Shown here: positions 8,936 through 16,493 of the stretch, piece by piece
How the letters are laid out: the number at the start of each line of letters is the position of its first letter
Position numbering within the stretch: position 1 is the stretch's first letter
Origin: Bacteroidia bacterium
Lineage (GTDB): Bacteria > Bacteroidota > Bacteroidia > NS11-12g > UBA9320
NCBI GenBank assembly: GCA_013042025.1
Contig: JABDQY010000167.1
Span: 1 to 29,732, forward strand
Reading direction: 5' to 3'
Length of the DNA stretch: 29,732 nucleotides
Position numbers and translations under genes: made by a program
The notes under the pieces: generated by a model
Databases searched by the model: none
What the model was told of the DNA's origin: nothing
What the model saw: only the letters and a program-made list of their open reading frames with translations

Positions 8936-8955
8936 TTGCGATTTTCAGGTCGCAA
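8936..8955 (-). promoter_or_regulatory. Hairpin next to the start codon of the T9SS-sorted protein gene
   Basis: TTGCGA (8936-8941) and TCGCAA (8950-8955) form a perfect 6-bp inverted repeat with an 8-nt loop. On the minus strand the stem ends 1 nt before the ATG at 8934, so it can mask initiation. It occupies most of the 32-nt gap after the FMN reductase gene, has no T-tract, and is not a terminator. A one-mismatch TAnnTTTG-like TTATTTTG precedes it. The pairing is certain; the role is open. Confidence 0.4.
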
Positions 8956-8966
8956 AATAAATCATT

Positions 8967-9536
8967 TTAGGCACTTTGATGCCATCTTTTTGCAACTTTC
9001 AAAGAATAGGAAATAAATGAGGTAAAACCTTGATTAAACGCCTCGTTTTCAAGAAGTTGACCGCTTTCATCAATACAAGACAATACTTCCTGTGCTTCAA
9101 AGGTTCTTGGACTTGTAATACTATTTAAATTGAAGTAACTAAAAATCTTGTTAAACACATAGCCCAATTGAACTGCTGGCATTCTTCCCCCTCTTCCAGA
9201 ACTAACTCCAACACTTGCGATAACCATTTTGTCGAATATTTCAGAATAATCATTTGTTCCTAATTGATGAATCATACTTACTAACTCAGCAGACGGAAAC
9301 CAATTATACTCAGGAGTTAAGACAAAAAGTAATTCAGCATCTCGTATTGCTTCAATTGTATTTCTTTGGAATTCTGTTTCACTTCCCTTTCGAAGAAACC
9401 CTTCAGATAAATTGGGAAAGTCATAATCTTGAAAATCTATTAATACGGAATTTTCGAAATTCTTTTGAATAGATTTTGCAACACGTATAGTGTTATTTGA
9501 TTTTCGAGCTGATCCAGAAATGATAGCAACCTTCAT
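8967..9536 (-). CDS. NADPH-dependent FMN reductase family protein
   Basis: This 189-residue flavodoxin-like protein has the family's phosphate-binding loop at the N-terminus (SGSARKSNN, residues 7-15) and the TPEYN segment at 74-78, which packs on the flavin. It should bind FMN and use NAD(P)H to reduce flavin or another acceptor, such as a quinone or azo compound, in the cytoplasm. The exact substrate cannot be read from the sequence. Its start overlaps the stop of the preceding membrane-protein gene by 4 nt (ATGA), so translation is probably coupled. With the split-barrel flavin reductase two genes upstream, it makes a flavin-handling group inside the tyrS-gld block. Confidence 0.88.
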   Translation of the reverse strand: MKVAIISGSARKSNNTIRVAKSIQKNFENSVLIDFQDYDFPNLSEGFLRKGSETEFQRNTIEAIRDAELLFVLTPEYNWFPSAELVSMIHQLGTNDYSEIFDKMVIASVGVSSGRGGRMPAVQLGYVFNKIFSYFNLNSITSPRTFEAQEVLSCIDESGQLLENEAFNQGFTSFISYSLKVAKRWHQSA

Positions 9537-10066
9537 TTATTTCGTTTAATAATTTTTGCGATTTCACTAACATTCTTGAAGTTTCGACCAAAATCAATAA
9601 ACCAAATTTTAGAAAATGGTTTACTATCAACTTCGAAAGCATCAGCATCTTTTACTATTTGGATTTTATCGGCACTTAGCATATGTACTTTCCTTCTAAG
9701 CGTAAGCGTATTCCCACTTTGTTTAACTTCCTTATATAACTCATCAACTTGCAATAATTCCTTCACTTTTTCAAGAGATATCGAACCCGTTACTCTAACG
9801 CTCTGGGAAGATTTCAAATAATTTTCCATGGGTCCTTCACCAACAATCTCATAACTAACAGCATGATACATCGCAACTAAAAAACCTATTGCAAATGAAA
9901 CAAAGAGTGCAACTTCAATACTATTTTGAATGAACGTAAAGCCATACTTCCATCCTCCTTCCTTCGAAATAACCACTACAATCGCTATAGGCAAAATCAA
10001 GATTGCTAATCGTAGGATATAGCTCAATACAATTAGAAACTTAAAAATAAATTTTTGAATATTCAT
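9533..10066 (-). CDS. Two-TM membrane protein of unknown function
   Basis: I do not recognise this 177-residue protein. It has two hydrophobic segments (about residues 10-33 and 48-68) separated by a short glycine-rich turn (KEGGWKYG), then about 100 soluble residues. These contain a probable alpha/beta unit (SISLEKVKELLQV, KVHMLSADKIQIVKD) and a very basic end (IIKRNK), which suggests that the tail is cytoplasmic. It lies between two flavin enzyme genes, overlapping the upstream stop by 1 nt (TAATG) and the downstream start by 4 nt, so it is tightly co-expressed with them. It could anchor or regulate one of the flavoenzymes, but nothing in the sequence proves that. Confidence 0.75.
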   Translation of the reverse strand: MNIQKFIFKFLIVLSYILRLAILILPIAIVVVISKEGGWKYGFTFIQNSIEVALFVSFAIGFLVAMYHAVSYEIVGEGPMENYLKSSQSVRVTGSISLEKVKELLQVDELYKEVKQSGNTLTLRRKVHMLSADKIQIVKDADAFEVDSKPFSKIWFIDFGRNFKNVSEIAKIIKRNK

Positions 10067-10917
10067 TATAATACTTTGCTTAGAATTGCATACGCCTTTA
10101 AGAGCTCATAACTGTTGAGCAGATTCTTTGCGTTACTTAAAGTCATTTCTACATCATTCATACTATTAATCTCTTTTTCAATTACATCTGAACTAGGTAA
10201 TTCTAGCATATTGCCTAGTTTTCCAAGATCATTTCCAGAAAGCTCATGGCTTAATCTAATTTTATTTGGCAAGCTATCAACTCCAATTCCTATTGTCGTT
10301 ATAGGTTTATCAATTTCGAATAATGCATCTCCATTTGCTCTGCAATACCAATTGCCTCCCATTCTACTAACTAAATCAATTTTAGTTTGATCTATTCGAC
10401 CTTCCTTATTTATTATATCTTCATTAATATGAATTTGAACAACTTCGCAAATGATTAAATTACCAGCTCCTCCCTTTTGACCTAATTCTTTTATTTCTAA
10501 CACCTTACACTCAAATTGAATTGGCGATTCTGCTACTCGAAATGGTTTAATTTTATTTGACTTAATAGGTGTAAATCCTGCTTTTTCAAATTCGTTTACT
10601 CCTTTCTCATAAGGAGAGCTAGCAAGACTCATTTGATGCACCATATCATAGGTAACTACATTAATCACAACTTCATTGACCTCTTTTACATTGTCAAGGG
10701 TGTTTTTAGTTTGACCAGTTCTTCCACTTCTTGCAGGAGAAAAGATTAAGACAGGTGGGTTAGAACTAAATACATTAAAGAAGCTAAAAGGTGCTAGGTT
10801 TGGTCTATTATGAGAGTCTATTGTACTGGCAAAAGCAATTGGCCTGGGGCCTACACCACCAAGTAAATAATGATGCCTTTCTGGTATGGATAACTCTGCT
10901 GGGTCTAGTGAAATCAT
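10066..10917 (-). CDS. Flavin reductase family protein (FMN-binding split barrel)
   Basis: The 283-residue protein has the flavoredoxin/flavin-reductase-like fold. Near the N-terminus is GPRPIAFAST (residues 23-32), followed by N-L-A-P-F-S-F-F-N at about 40-48 and SPARSGR at 60-66. These are the usual FMN-contact regions in this family. It probably binds FMN and transfers electrons from NAD(P)H or another partner. About 75 residues after the barrel (from about 205) form a helical tail present in many Bacteroidota homologues. It starts 2 nt after the tyrS stop and is followed by the membrane protein with a 1-nt overlap. The physiological acceptor is unknown. Confidence 0.88.
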   Translation of the reverse strand: MISLDPAELSIPERHHYLLGGVGPRPIAFASTIDSHNRPNLAPFSFFNVFSSNPPVLIFSPARSGRTGQTKNTLDNVKEVNEVVINVVTYDMVHQMSLASSPYEKGVNEFEKAGFTPIKSNKIKPFRVAESPIQFECKVLEIKELGQKGGAGNLIICEVVQIHINEDIINKEGRIDQTKIDLVSRMGGNWYCRANGDALFEIDKPITTIGIGVDSLPNKIRLSHELSGNDLGKLGNMLELPSSDVIEKEINSMNDVEMTLSNAKNLLNSYELLKAYAILSKVL

Positions 10918-10919
10918 GC

Positions 10920-12200
10920 CTATTTTTTTACTACGATAAACTTGTTCTTTTTTCCTTTTTGCAACAACACATATTTGCCATTAATTAAATCAGAATCAGT
11001 TATTACATATTCTTCTTTTACCTTATCTCCATTAACTGATATAGCATTTCCTTTAAGCTCTCTTTTTGCCTGGCTTTTACTTTCAATAAATCCTGTATTT
11101 GCCAATAAATCAACGATATTAACCCCCTCTACTTGTTCGTACTCGGATTGATTTACACCACTAAATACAGATAAAAAGTCTTTATCACTTAATTTCTTAA
11201 TGCTATCTGATGTTCCTTTACCAAATAGGATTTGTGTTGCTTCGAATGCCGTATTAAAGCCTTCTTCTCCATGTACCCAAGTTGTAATATATTTTGCGAG
11301 TTCTTTCTGCAACTTTTTCTGATATTCAACACCAGTATGTTCTGCAATTAGCTGATTAATTTCATCTTTTGAATAAAGTGTAAATATTTTAATAAGACGC
11401 TCAGCATCTTCATCACTAGTATTGATCCAGTATTGATAAAACTCGTAAGGACTCGTTTTTTCTGCATCCAACCAAACATTACCTCCCTCACTTTTTCCAA
11501 ACTTACTTCCATCCGATTTAGTTAATAACGGAGCCGTTAATGCAAAACCTTTCCCTTCACCTTTTCTCCGAATTAACTCTGTACCAGTAACAATATTACC
11601 CCACTGATCACTGCCTCCCATTTGAAGTTTAACATTCCTTTCCTTCCACAAGTGGAAAAAATCGTACCCCTGCACCAATTGATAACTAAATTCTGTAAAA
11701 CTCATTCCTTCTTCTAGCCTGTTTTTTACAGAATCTTTGGCCATCATATAATTTATAGAAATGTGTTTACCTACTTCACGAATGAAGTCCAAAAAGTTAT
11801 AGTCCTTAAACCAATCATAATTATTTACCACTTCAGCACTATTCTCGCCGCAATCAAAATCCAGAAATTTCTCTAACTGCTTTTTTTGGCACGATAAATT
11901 GTGGTTTATAGACTCAATATCTAAGAGTGTTCGCTCCGATTTTTTTCCAGATGGATCTCCAACCATTCCGGTTGCTCCTCCAACTAGAGCATATGGTTTA
12001 TGGCCTGCACGTTGCAGATGAACGAGAAGAATAATTGGGACCATATTTCCTATATGAAGCGAGTCAGCAGTTGGATCAAAACCAATGTACCCACTTACCA
12101 ATTCTTTACTTAGTAGTTCTTCTGTTCCAGGCATATCTTGATGAAACAGACCTCGCCATTTTAGCTCTTCTATTAAATTGTATTTTGGTGTAAAAGCCAT
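10920..12200 (-). CDS. tyrS: Tyrosyl-tRNA synthetase
   Basis: The 426-residue length is usual for bacterial TyrRS. It charges tRNA-Tyr in the cytoplasm. The class I signatures are HIGN at residues 49-52 and KFGKS at 233-237, the KMSKS equivalent. The tyrosine pocket includes YIGFDPTADSLH (38-49), and GGSDQWGN (195-202) lies before the KMSKS loop. The C-terminus, from about 355, is an S4 RNA-binding domain (SKSQAKRELKGNAISVNG). It is the first gene of a leftward series of ten closely spaced genes and has a good promoter just upstream (12220-12252). No T-box-like leader can fit in the roughly 14-nt leader that this promoter implies. Confidence 0.98.
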   Translation of the reverse strand: MAFTPKYNLIEELKWRGLFHQDMPGTEELLSKELVSGYIGFDPTADSLHIGNMVPIILLVHLQRAGHKPYALVGGATGMVGDPSGKKSERTLLDIESINHNLSCQKKQLEKFLDFDCGENSAEVVNNYDWFKDYNFLDFIREVGKHISINYMMAKDSVKNRLEEGMSFTEFSYQLVQGYDFFHLWKERNVKLQMGGSDQWGNIVTGTELIRRKGEGKGFALTAPLLTKSDGSKFGKSEGGNVWLDAEKTSPYEFYQYWINTSDEDAERLIKIFTLYSKDEINQLIAEHTGVEYQKKLQKELAKYITTWVHGEEGFNTAFEATQILFGKGTSDSIKKLSDKDFLSVFSGVNQSEYEQVEGVNIVDLLANTGFIESKSQAKRELKGNAISVNGDKVKEEYVITDSDLINGKYVLLQKGKKNKFIVVKK

Positions 12201-12219
12201 TTAGTGAATTAATAAGCGG

Positions 12220-12252
12220 CAAATGTAGGCAAATGCCAATATCCTTTGTCAA
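12220..12252 (-). promoter_or_regulatory. Promoter of tyrS (Bacteroidota sigma factor type)
   Basis: On the minus strand TACATTTG (12220-12227) is a perfect TAnnTTTG -7 box, with TTG at 12250-12252 and 22 nt between them. The transcript would begin near 12214, about 14 nt before the tyrS ATG. The -7 box overlaps one of two direct GGCAAATG repeats (12218-12225 and 12228-12235), spaced by one helical turn. Confidence 0.55.
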
Positions 12253-12332
12253 TAGAAACCTTTTTCTAGTCTGAAAGTTTTAATTCAAAAACTAAGAATA
12301 TATTAATATTGTTGAAAGCATTCAAAACTTAA

Positions 12333-13031
12333 ATGGAAAATATACAATCGTCTTACAACTTATCACAAGCATCTAACTACGAACGAGTAGCCTTTTATCG
12401 TAAAACCTATCTACATGTTGCCTTAGCATTTCTTGTGTTCCTGGTTTTAGAGGTAATTTTTTTGAACACACCTGCTATTGTTAGCGTGGGTCTTAAAATG
12501 ACACAAGGATGGACTTGGTTAATTGTATTAGGAGCATTTATGTTAGTCACAAATTTTGCTGAAAAATGGGCCCGAAATGCCCAAAACAAGCGTACTCAAT
12601 ATATAGGATTTGGAGTTTACATTTTAGCCGAGGCCTTCATTTTTGTACCTTTACTTTTCATGGCTAAGTATTATGGAGGTGGAGATGCCATGCTTCAACA
12701 AGCATTTTTAGTAACCCTCTTTTTATTTATAGCTTTATCCGCTGTTGTTTTCTTAACTAAGAAAGATTTTTCATTTTTAAGATCTGCAATTGCTGTAGGA
12801 AGTATTGTGGCTATTGGAATTATTATTGCTGGGATTGCATTTGGGTTTGACTTAGGTTTAGTCTTTTCTGGGTTTATGGTGCTGTTAGCTGCGGCATCAA
12901 TTCTTTATCAAACATCGAACTTAGTACATCACTATACATCCGGACAATATGTTGCAGCTGCTTTAGGCTTATTTGCTTCATTCATGTTAATGCTATGGTA
13001 CATTATTCAATTCTTTATGGGTAGAGATTAA
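12333..13031 (+). CDS. Bax inhibitor-1/YccA family membrane protein
   Basis: The 232-residue protein has about 30 hydrophilic N-terminal residues, then seven hydrophobic segments, the layout of the BI-1/YccA (TMBIM) family. Family-like elements include the FYRKTYLHVALAFLVF entry to the first helix, a conserved-looking AEAF in the third helix (about residue 103) and the helix pair ending GLFASFMLMLWYI. Members act as membrane calcium-leak channels (Bacillus YetJ) or interact with FtsH-type proteolysis (E. coli YccA); which applies here cannot be told. It is divergent from tyrS with a 132-nt shared upstream region and is followed by a small terminator-like hairpin, so it is probably monocistronic. 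Confidence 0.9.
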   Translation: MENIQSSYNLSQASNYERVAFYRKTYLHVALAFLVFLVLEVIFLNTPAIVSVGLKMTQGWTWLIVLGAFMLVTNFAEKWARNAQNKRTQYIGFGVYILAEAFIFVPLLFMAKYYGGGDAMLQQAFLVTLFLFIALSAVVFLTKKDFSFLRSAIAVGSIVAIGIIIAGIAFGFDLGLVFSGFMVLLAAASILYQTSNLVHHYTSGQYVAAALGLFASFMLMLWYIIQFFMGRD

Positions 13032-13040
13032 AATGGAAAG

Positions 13041-13061
13041 AACTTCATAATTGATGAAGTT
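13041..13061 (+). terminator. Terminator-like hairpin after the BI-1 gene
   Basis: AACTTCAT (13041-13048) pairs perfectly with ATGAAGTT (13054-13061) around AATTG. Only a mixed TTATATCTTA follows, so the T-tract is poor. It lies 10 nt after the BI-1 stop and may be a weak terminator or an mRNA 3'-end stabiliser. Confidence 0.45.
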
Positions 13062-13131
13062 TATATCTTATCGTCTTTCAGCCATTTGTTAGAATACCAA
13101 TTTTATCAAAGTATTATTTGCTTAATAAATC

Positions 13132-13139
13132 TACTTTTG
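13132..13139 (+). promoter_or_regulatory. Possible -7 box upstream of polA
   Basis: TACTTTTG is a perfect TAnnTTTG match ending 10 nt before the polA ATG. No TTTG sits at the expected 19-23 nt upstream. A rival pair is TTTG at 13085-13088 with TATTATTTG at 13112-13120, which has a one-base-longer -7 box and good spacing. Confidence 0.3.
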
Positions 13140-13149
13140 GCAAAACATT

Positions 13150-15945
13150 ATGTCATCAGAAAAGAAACTGTTTCTATTAGATGCATATGCCTTAATATTT
13201 AGAGCATACTACGCATTTATAAAAAATCCAAGAATTACCTCCTACGGTTTAAACACCAATGCAATGTTCGGATTTACAACTACATTGTTAGAAGTGCTTG
13301 AAAAATATGAACCAACGCATATTGCTGTATGCTTCGACCATAAGTCTGAGAACATACGAAAACAAGAATTTGATTTCTATAAAGCAAACAGGGACGAAAC
13401 TCCGGAAGACATCAAAAGATCAGAACCCTATATTAGAAAAATTATAGAGGCTTTTAATATCCCAATTATTGAAAAAGAAGGATATGAAGCTGATGATGTA
13501 ATTGTGACTCTTGCAAACAAAGCAGAAAAAGAGGGATTTACAACTTACATGATGACTCCAGATAAAGATTTTGGACAAGCTGTAACCGACAAAATATTGA
13601 TGTTCAAACCTGCTCGTGGAGGTAATCCTCCAGAAATTTGGGGACCTGAGGAAATTTGCCAAAAATTTGGTGTAAAAAGGACTGACCAAATTATAGATTT
13701 ACTTGGATTAATGGGTGACTCTGTAGACAACATACCAGGAGTTCCGGGTGTGGGTGCCAAAACCGCATCAAAGTTATTATTGGAATACGACACTATTGAA
13801 AATATTTATGAAAATACAGATAAGCTTAAAGGTAAGCTTAAAGAAAGAATTGAAGAAAATAAGGAAAGTGCATTCATTTCTAAACGTTTAGCAACTATAA
13901 TAACTGACGTTGATGTAGAGCTGAATGAGAAAGAGCTTCGGAAGGAAGAGCCTAATAAAGAACTACTCAATCAACTTTTTTCTGAATTAGAATTTAGAAC
14001 ATTAGGTAAAAGACTTCTCGGAGATCAAATGGCTGCAGGGATGGCTGTTCAAGGTGATCTTTTTTCTTCTAGTGGTCCTGCAACTCAATCAGATCAAATT
14101 TCACAATCTTCTGCCCAAGAATTTACTCCCTTGCGAACAATTGAAACAACTAAACACAACTATGTACTTGTAGACACCAAGGAGAAAAGAGCAGAATTAA
14201 TTGCAAAACTTGAGAATCAAAAATCTTTTTGTTTTGATACTGAAACTACTTCTTTAAATGAACTTGATGCTCAGGTTCTTGGTTTGGCAATTGCATATAA
14301 GGAGGGAGAAGCATACTATGTTAATATGCCTTCAGATTTTGATGCAACAAAAGACATTTTAAACGAATTCAAATCGCTTTTTGAAAGTCAAAAAATAGAG
14401 AAAATCGCACAAAATTTAAAGTATGATTTAATGGTTCTTGTTAAATATGGAATTCGGATTCTTGGACCAAAATTTGACACCATGTTAGCCCATTATCTTG
14501 TAAATCCAGATGGACGTCATGGAATGGATATTCTTGCAGAAAAGTATTTGAATTATAAACCTGTTTCTATAACTGAACTTATCGGTAAGAAGGGTAAAAA
14601 TCAATTGACATTTGACACTGTTCCTCTTGATAAGGCTACGGAATATGCTGGAGAAGATGCTGATATTACCTTCCAACTTAAAAAACCGTTAGAAGCTCAA
14701 ATGATGGAAAGGCAAGTTGCACATCTTTTATTGAGAATGGAGATTCCATTAGTATCTGTTTTAGCAGATATGGAGCTAGAAGGAATCCGAATAGATGATG
14801 GATTCTTGAACTCGTATTCTAAGGAATTAGAAAAAGAGTCGAATGAGTTAGAAAATAAAATATATGAGCTTTCAGGGTGCAACTTTAACATAGCAAGTCC
14901 AAAACAACTTGGTGAAGTTCTATTCAATGTCATGAAGTTGGATTCTAAGGCTAAAAAAACGAAGACTGGTCAATATAAAACAGATGAAGGAACACTGCAA
15001 AAACTAGCAGAAGAAAACGAAATTGTTTCAATTATTCTAGAGTATAGAAAAATAAATAAACTTAGGTCTACTTATGTGGATGCTCTTCCTAAGCTTATTC
15101 ATCCAACCACAGGTAGAGTTCACACTAGTTTTGCTCAAGCGGTGGCGGCAACCGGTAGGTTAAGCAGTAACAATCCAAATTTACAGAACATACCTATTCG
15201 TACAGATAAAGGAAAAGAAATAAGGAAGGCATTTATACCAAGAGATGACAACCATCTTTTATTGGCAGTTGATTATTCCCAAATAGAATTGAGAATCGTT
15301 GCATCAGTGGCAGAGGATAAAGGAATGATGGAAGCATTTAACTCTGGTATAGATATTCATACCGCTACAGCAGCAAAAGTATTTGGCATTGAAGTCCCAG
15401 AAGTAACTAAAGATCAACGATATAAAGCAAAAAGTGTCAATTTTGGGTTGATATATGGTCAAGGTGCTTTTGGATTAGCTAAAAATCTAGGTATAAGTAC
15501 AAAAGAAGCAAAAGAGTTGATTGATGCTTATTTTGAACAGTTTTCTGGAGTTAAAAAATACATGGATGATTCTATCGCGTTCTGCAGAGATAACGGTTTT
15601 GTCAAAACCTTAATGGGACGTAGAAGATACATTCCAGATATAAACTCTGCAAATAAAACTGTTGTTGGTTTTGCTGAACGAAATGCAATTAATGCTCCTA
15701 TTCAGGGTTCGGCAGCAGACATGATTAAAATGGCAATGATAAATGTTCATGCTCGGCTAAGTAAACTTGGAGTAAAAACAAAAATGATACTGCAAGTCCA
15801 TGACGAACTGCTATTTGACGTACCTAAAGATGAGCTTGAAATAGTGCTCCCATTAATAATTGAAGAAATGGAAAAAGCGATGCCGCTTAAAGTGCCTGTA
15901 GTAGCCGAAGCAGGGACAGGTTCGAACTGGTTAGAAGCTCATTAA
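13150..15945 (+). CDS. polA: DNA polymerase I
   Basis: At 931 residues it is full length. It fills gaps and removes RNA primers during replication and repair. The 5' nuclease domain (1-about 290) keeps its metal ligands: Asp11, Asp63, Glu113/Asp115/Asp116, Asp138/Asp140 and Asp190/Asp193. The proofreading domain (about 330-520) keeps the DEDy set: Asp363, Glu365, Asp426 and Tyr499/Asp503. The polymerase has motif A VDYSQIELR (Asp708), O-helix Arg757, Lys761 and Phe765 with YG at 769-770, and motif C VHDELL (Asp885). All three activities therefore look intact, unlike many bacterial PolA proteins that have lost proofreading. It converges on a lipoprotein gene with only 1 nt between the stops. 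Confidence 0.98.
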   Translation: MSSEKKLFLLDAYALIFRAYYAFIKNPRITSYGLNTNAMFGFTTTLLEVLEKYEPTHIAVCFDHKSENIRKQEFDFYKANRDETPEDIKRSEPYIRKIIEAFNIPIIEKEGYEADDVIVTLANKAEKEGFTTYMMTPDKDFGQAVTDKILMFKPARGGNPPEIWGPEEICQKFGVKRTDQIIDLLGLMGDSVDNIPGVPGVGAKTASKLLLEYDTIENIYENTDKLKGKLKERIEENKESAFISKRLATIITDVDVELNEKELRKEEPNKELLNQLFSELEFRTLGKRLLGDQMAAGMAVQGDLFSSSGPATQSDQISQSSAQEFTPLRTIETTKHNYVLVDTKEKRAELIAKLENQKSFCFDTETTSLNELDAQVLGLAIAYKEGEAYYVNMPSDFDATKDILNEFKSLFESQKIEKIAQNLKYDLMVLVKYGIRILGPKFDTMLAHYLVNPDGRHGMDILAEKYLNYKPVSITELIGKKGKNQLTFDTVPLDKATEYAGEDADITFQLKKPLEAQMMERQVAHLLLRMEIPLVSVLADMELEGIRIDDGFLNSYSKELEKESNELENKIYELSGCNFNIASPKQLGEVLFNVMKLDSKAKKTKTGQYKTDEGTLQKLAEENEIVSIILEYRKINKLRSTYVDALPKLIHPTTGRVHTSFAQAVAATGRLSSNNPNLQNIPIRTDKGKEIRKAFIPRDDNHLLLAVDYSQIELRIVASVAEDKGMMEAFNSGIDIHTATAAKVFGIEVPEVTKDQRYKAKSVNFGLIYGQGAFGLAKNLGISTKEAKELIDAYFEQFSGVKKYMDDSIAFCRDNGFVKTLMGRRRYIPDINSANKTVVGFAERNAINAPIQGSAADMIKMAMINVHARLSKLGVKTKMILQVHDELLFDVPKDELEIVLPLIIEEMEKAMPLKVPVVAEAGTGSNWLEAH

Positions 15946-15946
15946 C

Positions 15947-16444
15947 CTATTTTACTTCTAGATCCGTGAAAACTCCACTAAACTCAGTTGAACTTTCCAA
16001 CTTTGCTGGAGGGCTTTGACTATAATCCATTTTGTGAGCTTCTCCAGAAAAACTTCCTGAGACTCTATTGTTTTCGTGTTTCGTTACATCGAGCGTCCCA
16101 TTATCCAATGTCCACTGACTGTTGTCAATATAGAATATACAATTCCCATAGCTGTCCTCATTTTCTATTTTAAAACTCTTAGCTGTACAAGTTTCATCTT
16201 TCTGAACAGGTAAATCCATGTCAATTAAAAGATTCCCGTCAGTATCTAAACCGAGCAAATAAACCTTGCCTCCATAGGTATTAGATGTTGAAGAAGCAGA
16301 ATAACTAACCCCTTTAAAGTTGAAACTTAGTGTTGGATTGTAATTAGTTCCTCCGGTGTTTTTCCCATTAGGATTTGGTGTTTCTGTAGTAGAACATCCA
16401 CCAATAAAAAACCCGAGAATAGTAGCAAATAATATCTTTTTCAT
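15947..16444 (-). CDS. Small lipoprotein of unknown function
   Basis: I use the ATG at 16444 (165 residues). The frame extends to a TTG at 16489, but only the ATG gives a proper lipoprotein signal: MKKILFATILGFFIGGCS with lipobox IGGC. After a Thr/Pro/Asn-rich linker the mature part is beta-rich, with segments such as SFNFKGVSYSAS, a cysteine pair (about C97 and C112) and VSGSFSGEA near the end. The pattern resembles small Bacteroidota lipoproteins with a 'GxFS' repeat (DUF6252-like), but the match is by eye and the function is unknown. A strong promoter lies directly upstream, and the gene converges on polA. Confidence 0.75.
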   Translation of the reverse strand: MKKILFATILGFFIGGCSTTETPNPNGKNTGGTNYNPTLSFNFKGVSYSASSTSNTYGGKVYLLGLDTDGNLLIDMDLPVQKDETCTAKSFKIENEDSYGNCIFYIDNSQWTLDNGTLDVTKHENNRVSGSFSGEAHKMDYSQSPPAKLESSTEFSGVFTDLEVK

Positions 16445-16458
16445 CGTTATAAGTTCGG

Positions 16459-16490
16459 CAAAATTAAGAAACACACGTAATATTGCCAAA
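16459..16490 (-). promoter_or_regulatory. Promoter of the small lipoprotein gene
   Basis: On the minus strand TTTG (16487-16490), a 20-nt spacer and TAATTTTG (16459-16466) match the Bacteroidota consensus exactly. The transcript should begin near 16452, giving a leader of only about 8 nt. The -33 box lies 4 nt from the divergent lpxH-type start codon. Confidence 0.7.
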
Positions 16491-16493
16491 TAA

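Noticed and set aside
8935..8955. N-terminal extension of the T9SS-sorted protein from a TTG at 8955
   Set aside because: It would put seven charged residues before the signal peptide; the ATG at 8934 gives a standard signal.
12312..12325. TTGAA-AGCA-TTCAA hairpin upstream of the BI-1 gene
   Set aside because: Only five A/T-rich pairs, and no promoter to tie it to; too common in such sequence to call a site.
15932..15960. TAGAAG/CTTCTA inverted repeat at the polA/lipoprotein convergence
   Set aside because: Six base pairs with a loop of about 17 nt and no T-tract is too weak to call a terminator.
16445..16489. N-terminal extension of the small lipoprotein from a TTG at 16489
   Set aside because: The promoter at 16459-16490 lies within it, and the ATG at 16444 gives a normal lipoprotein signal.
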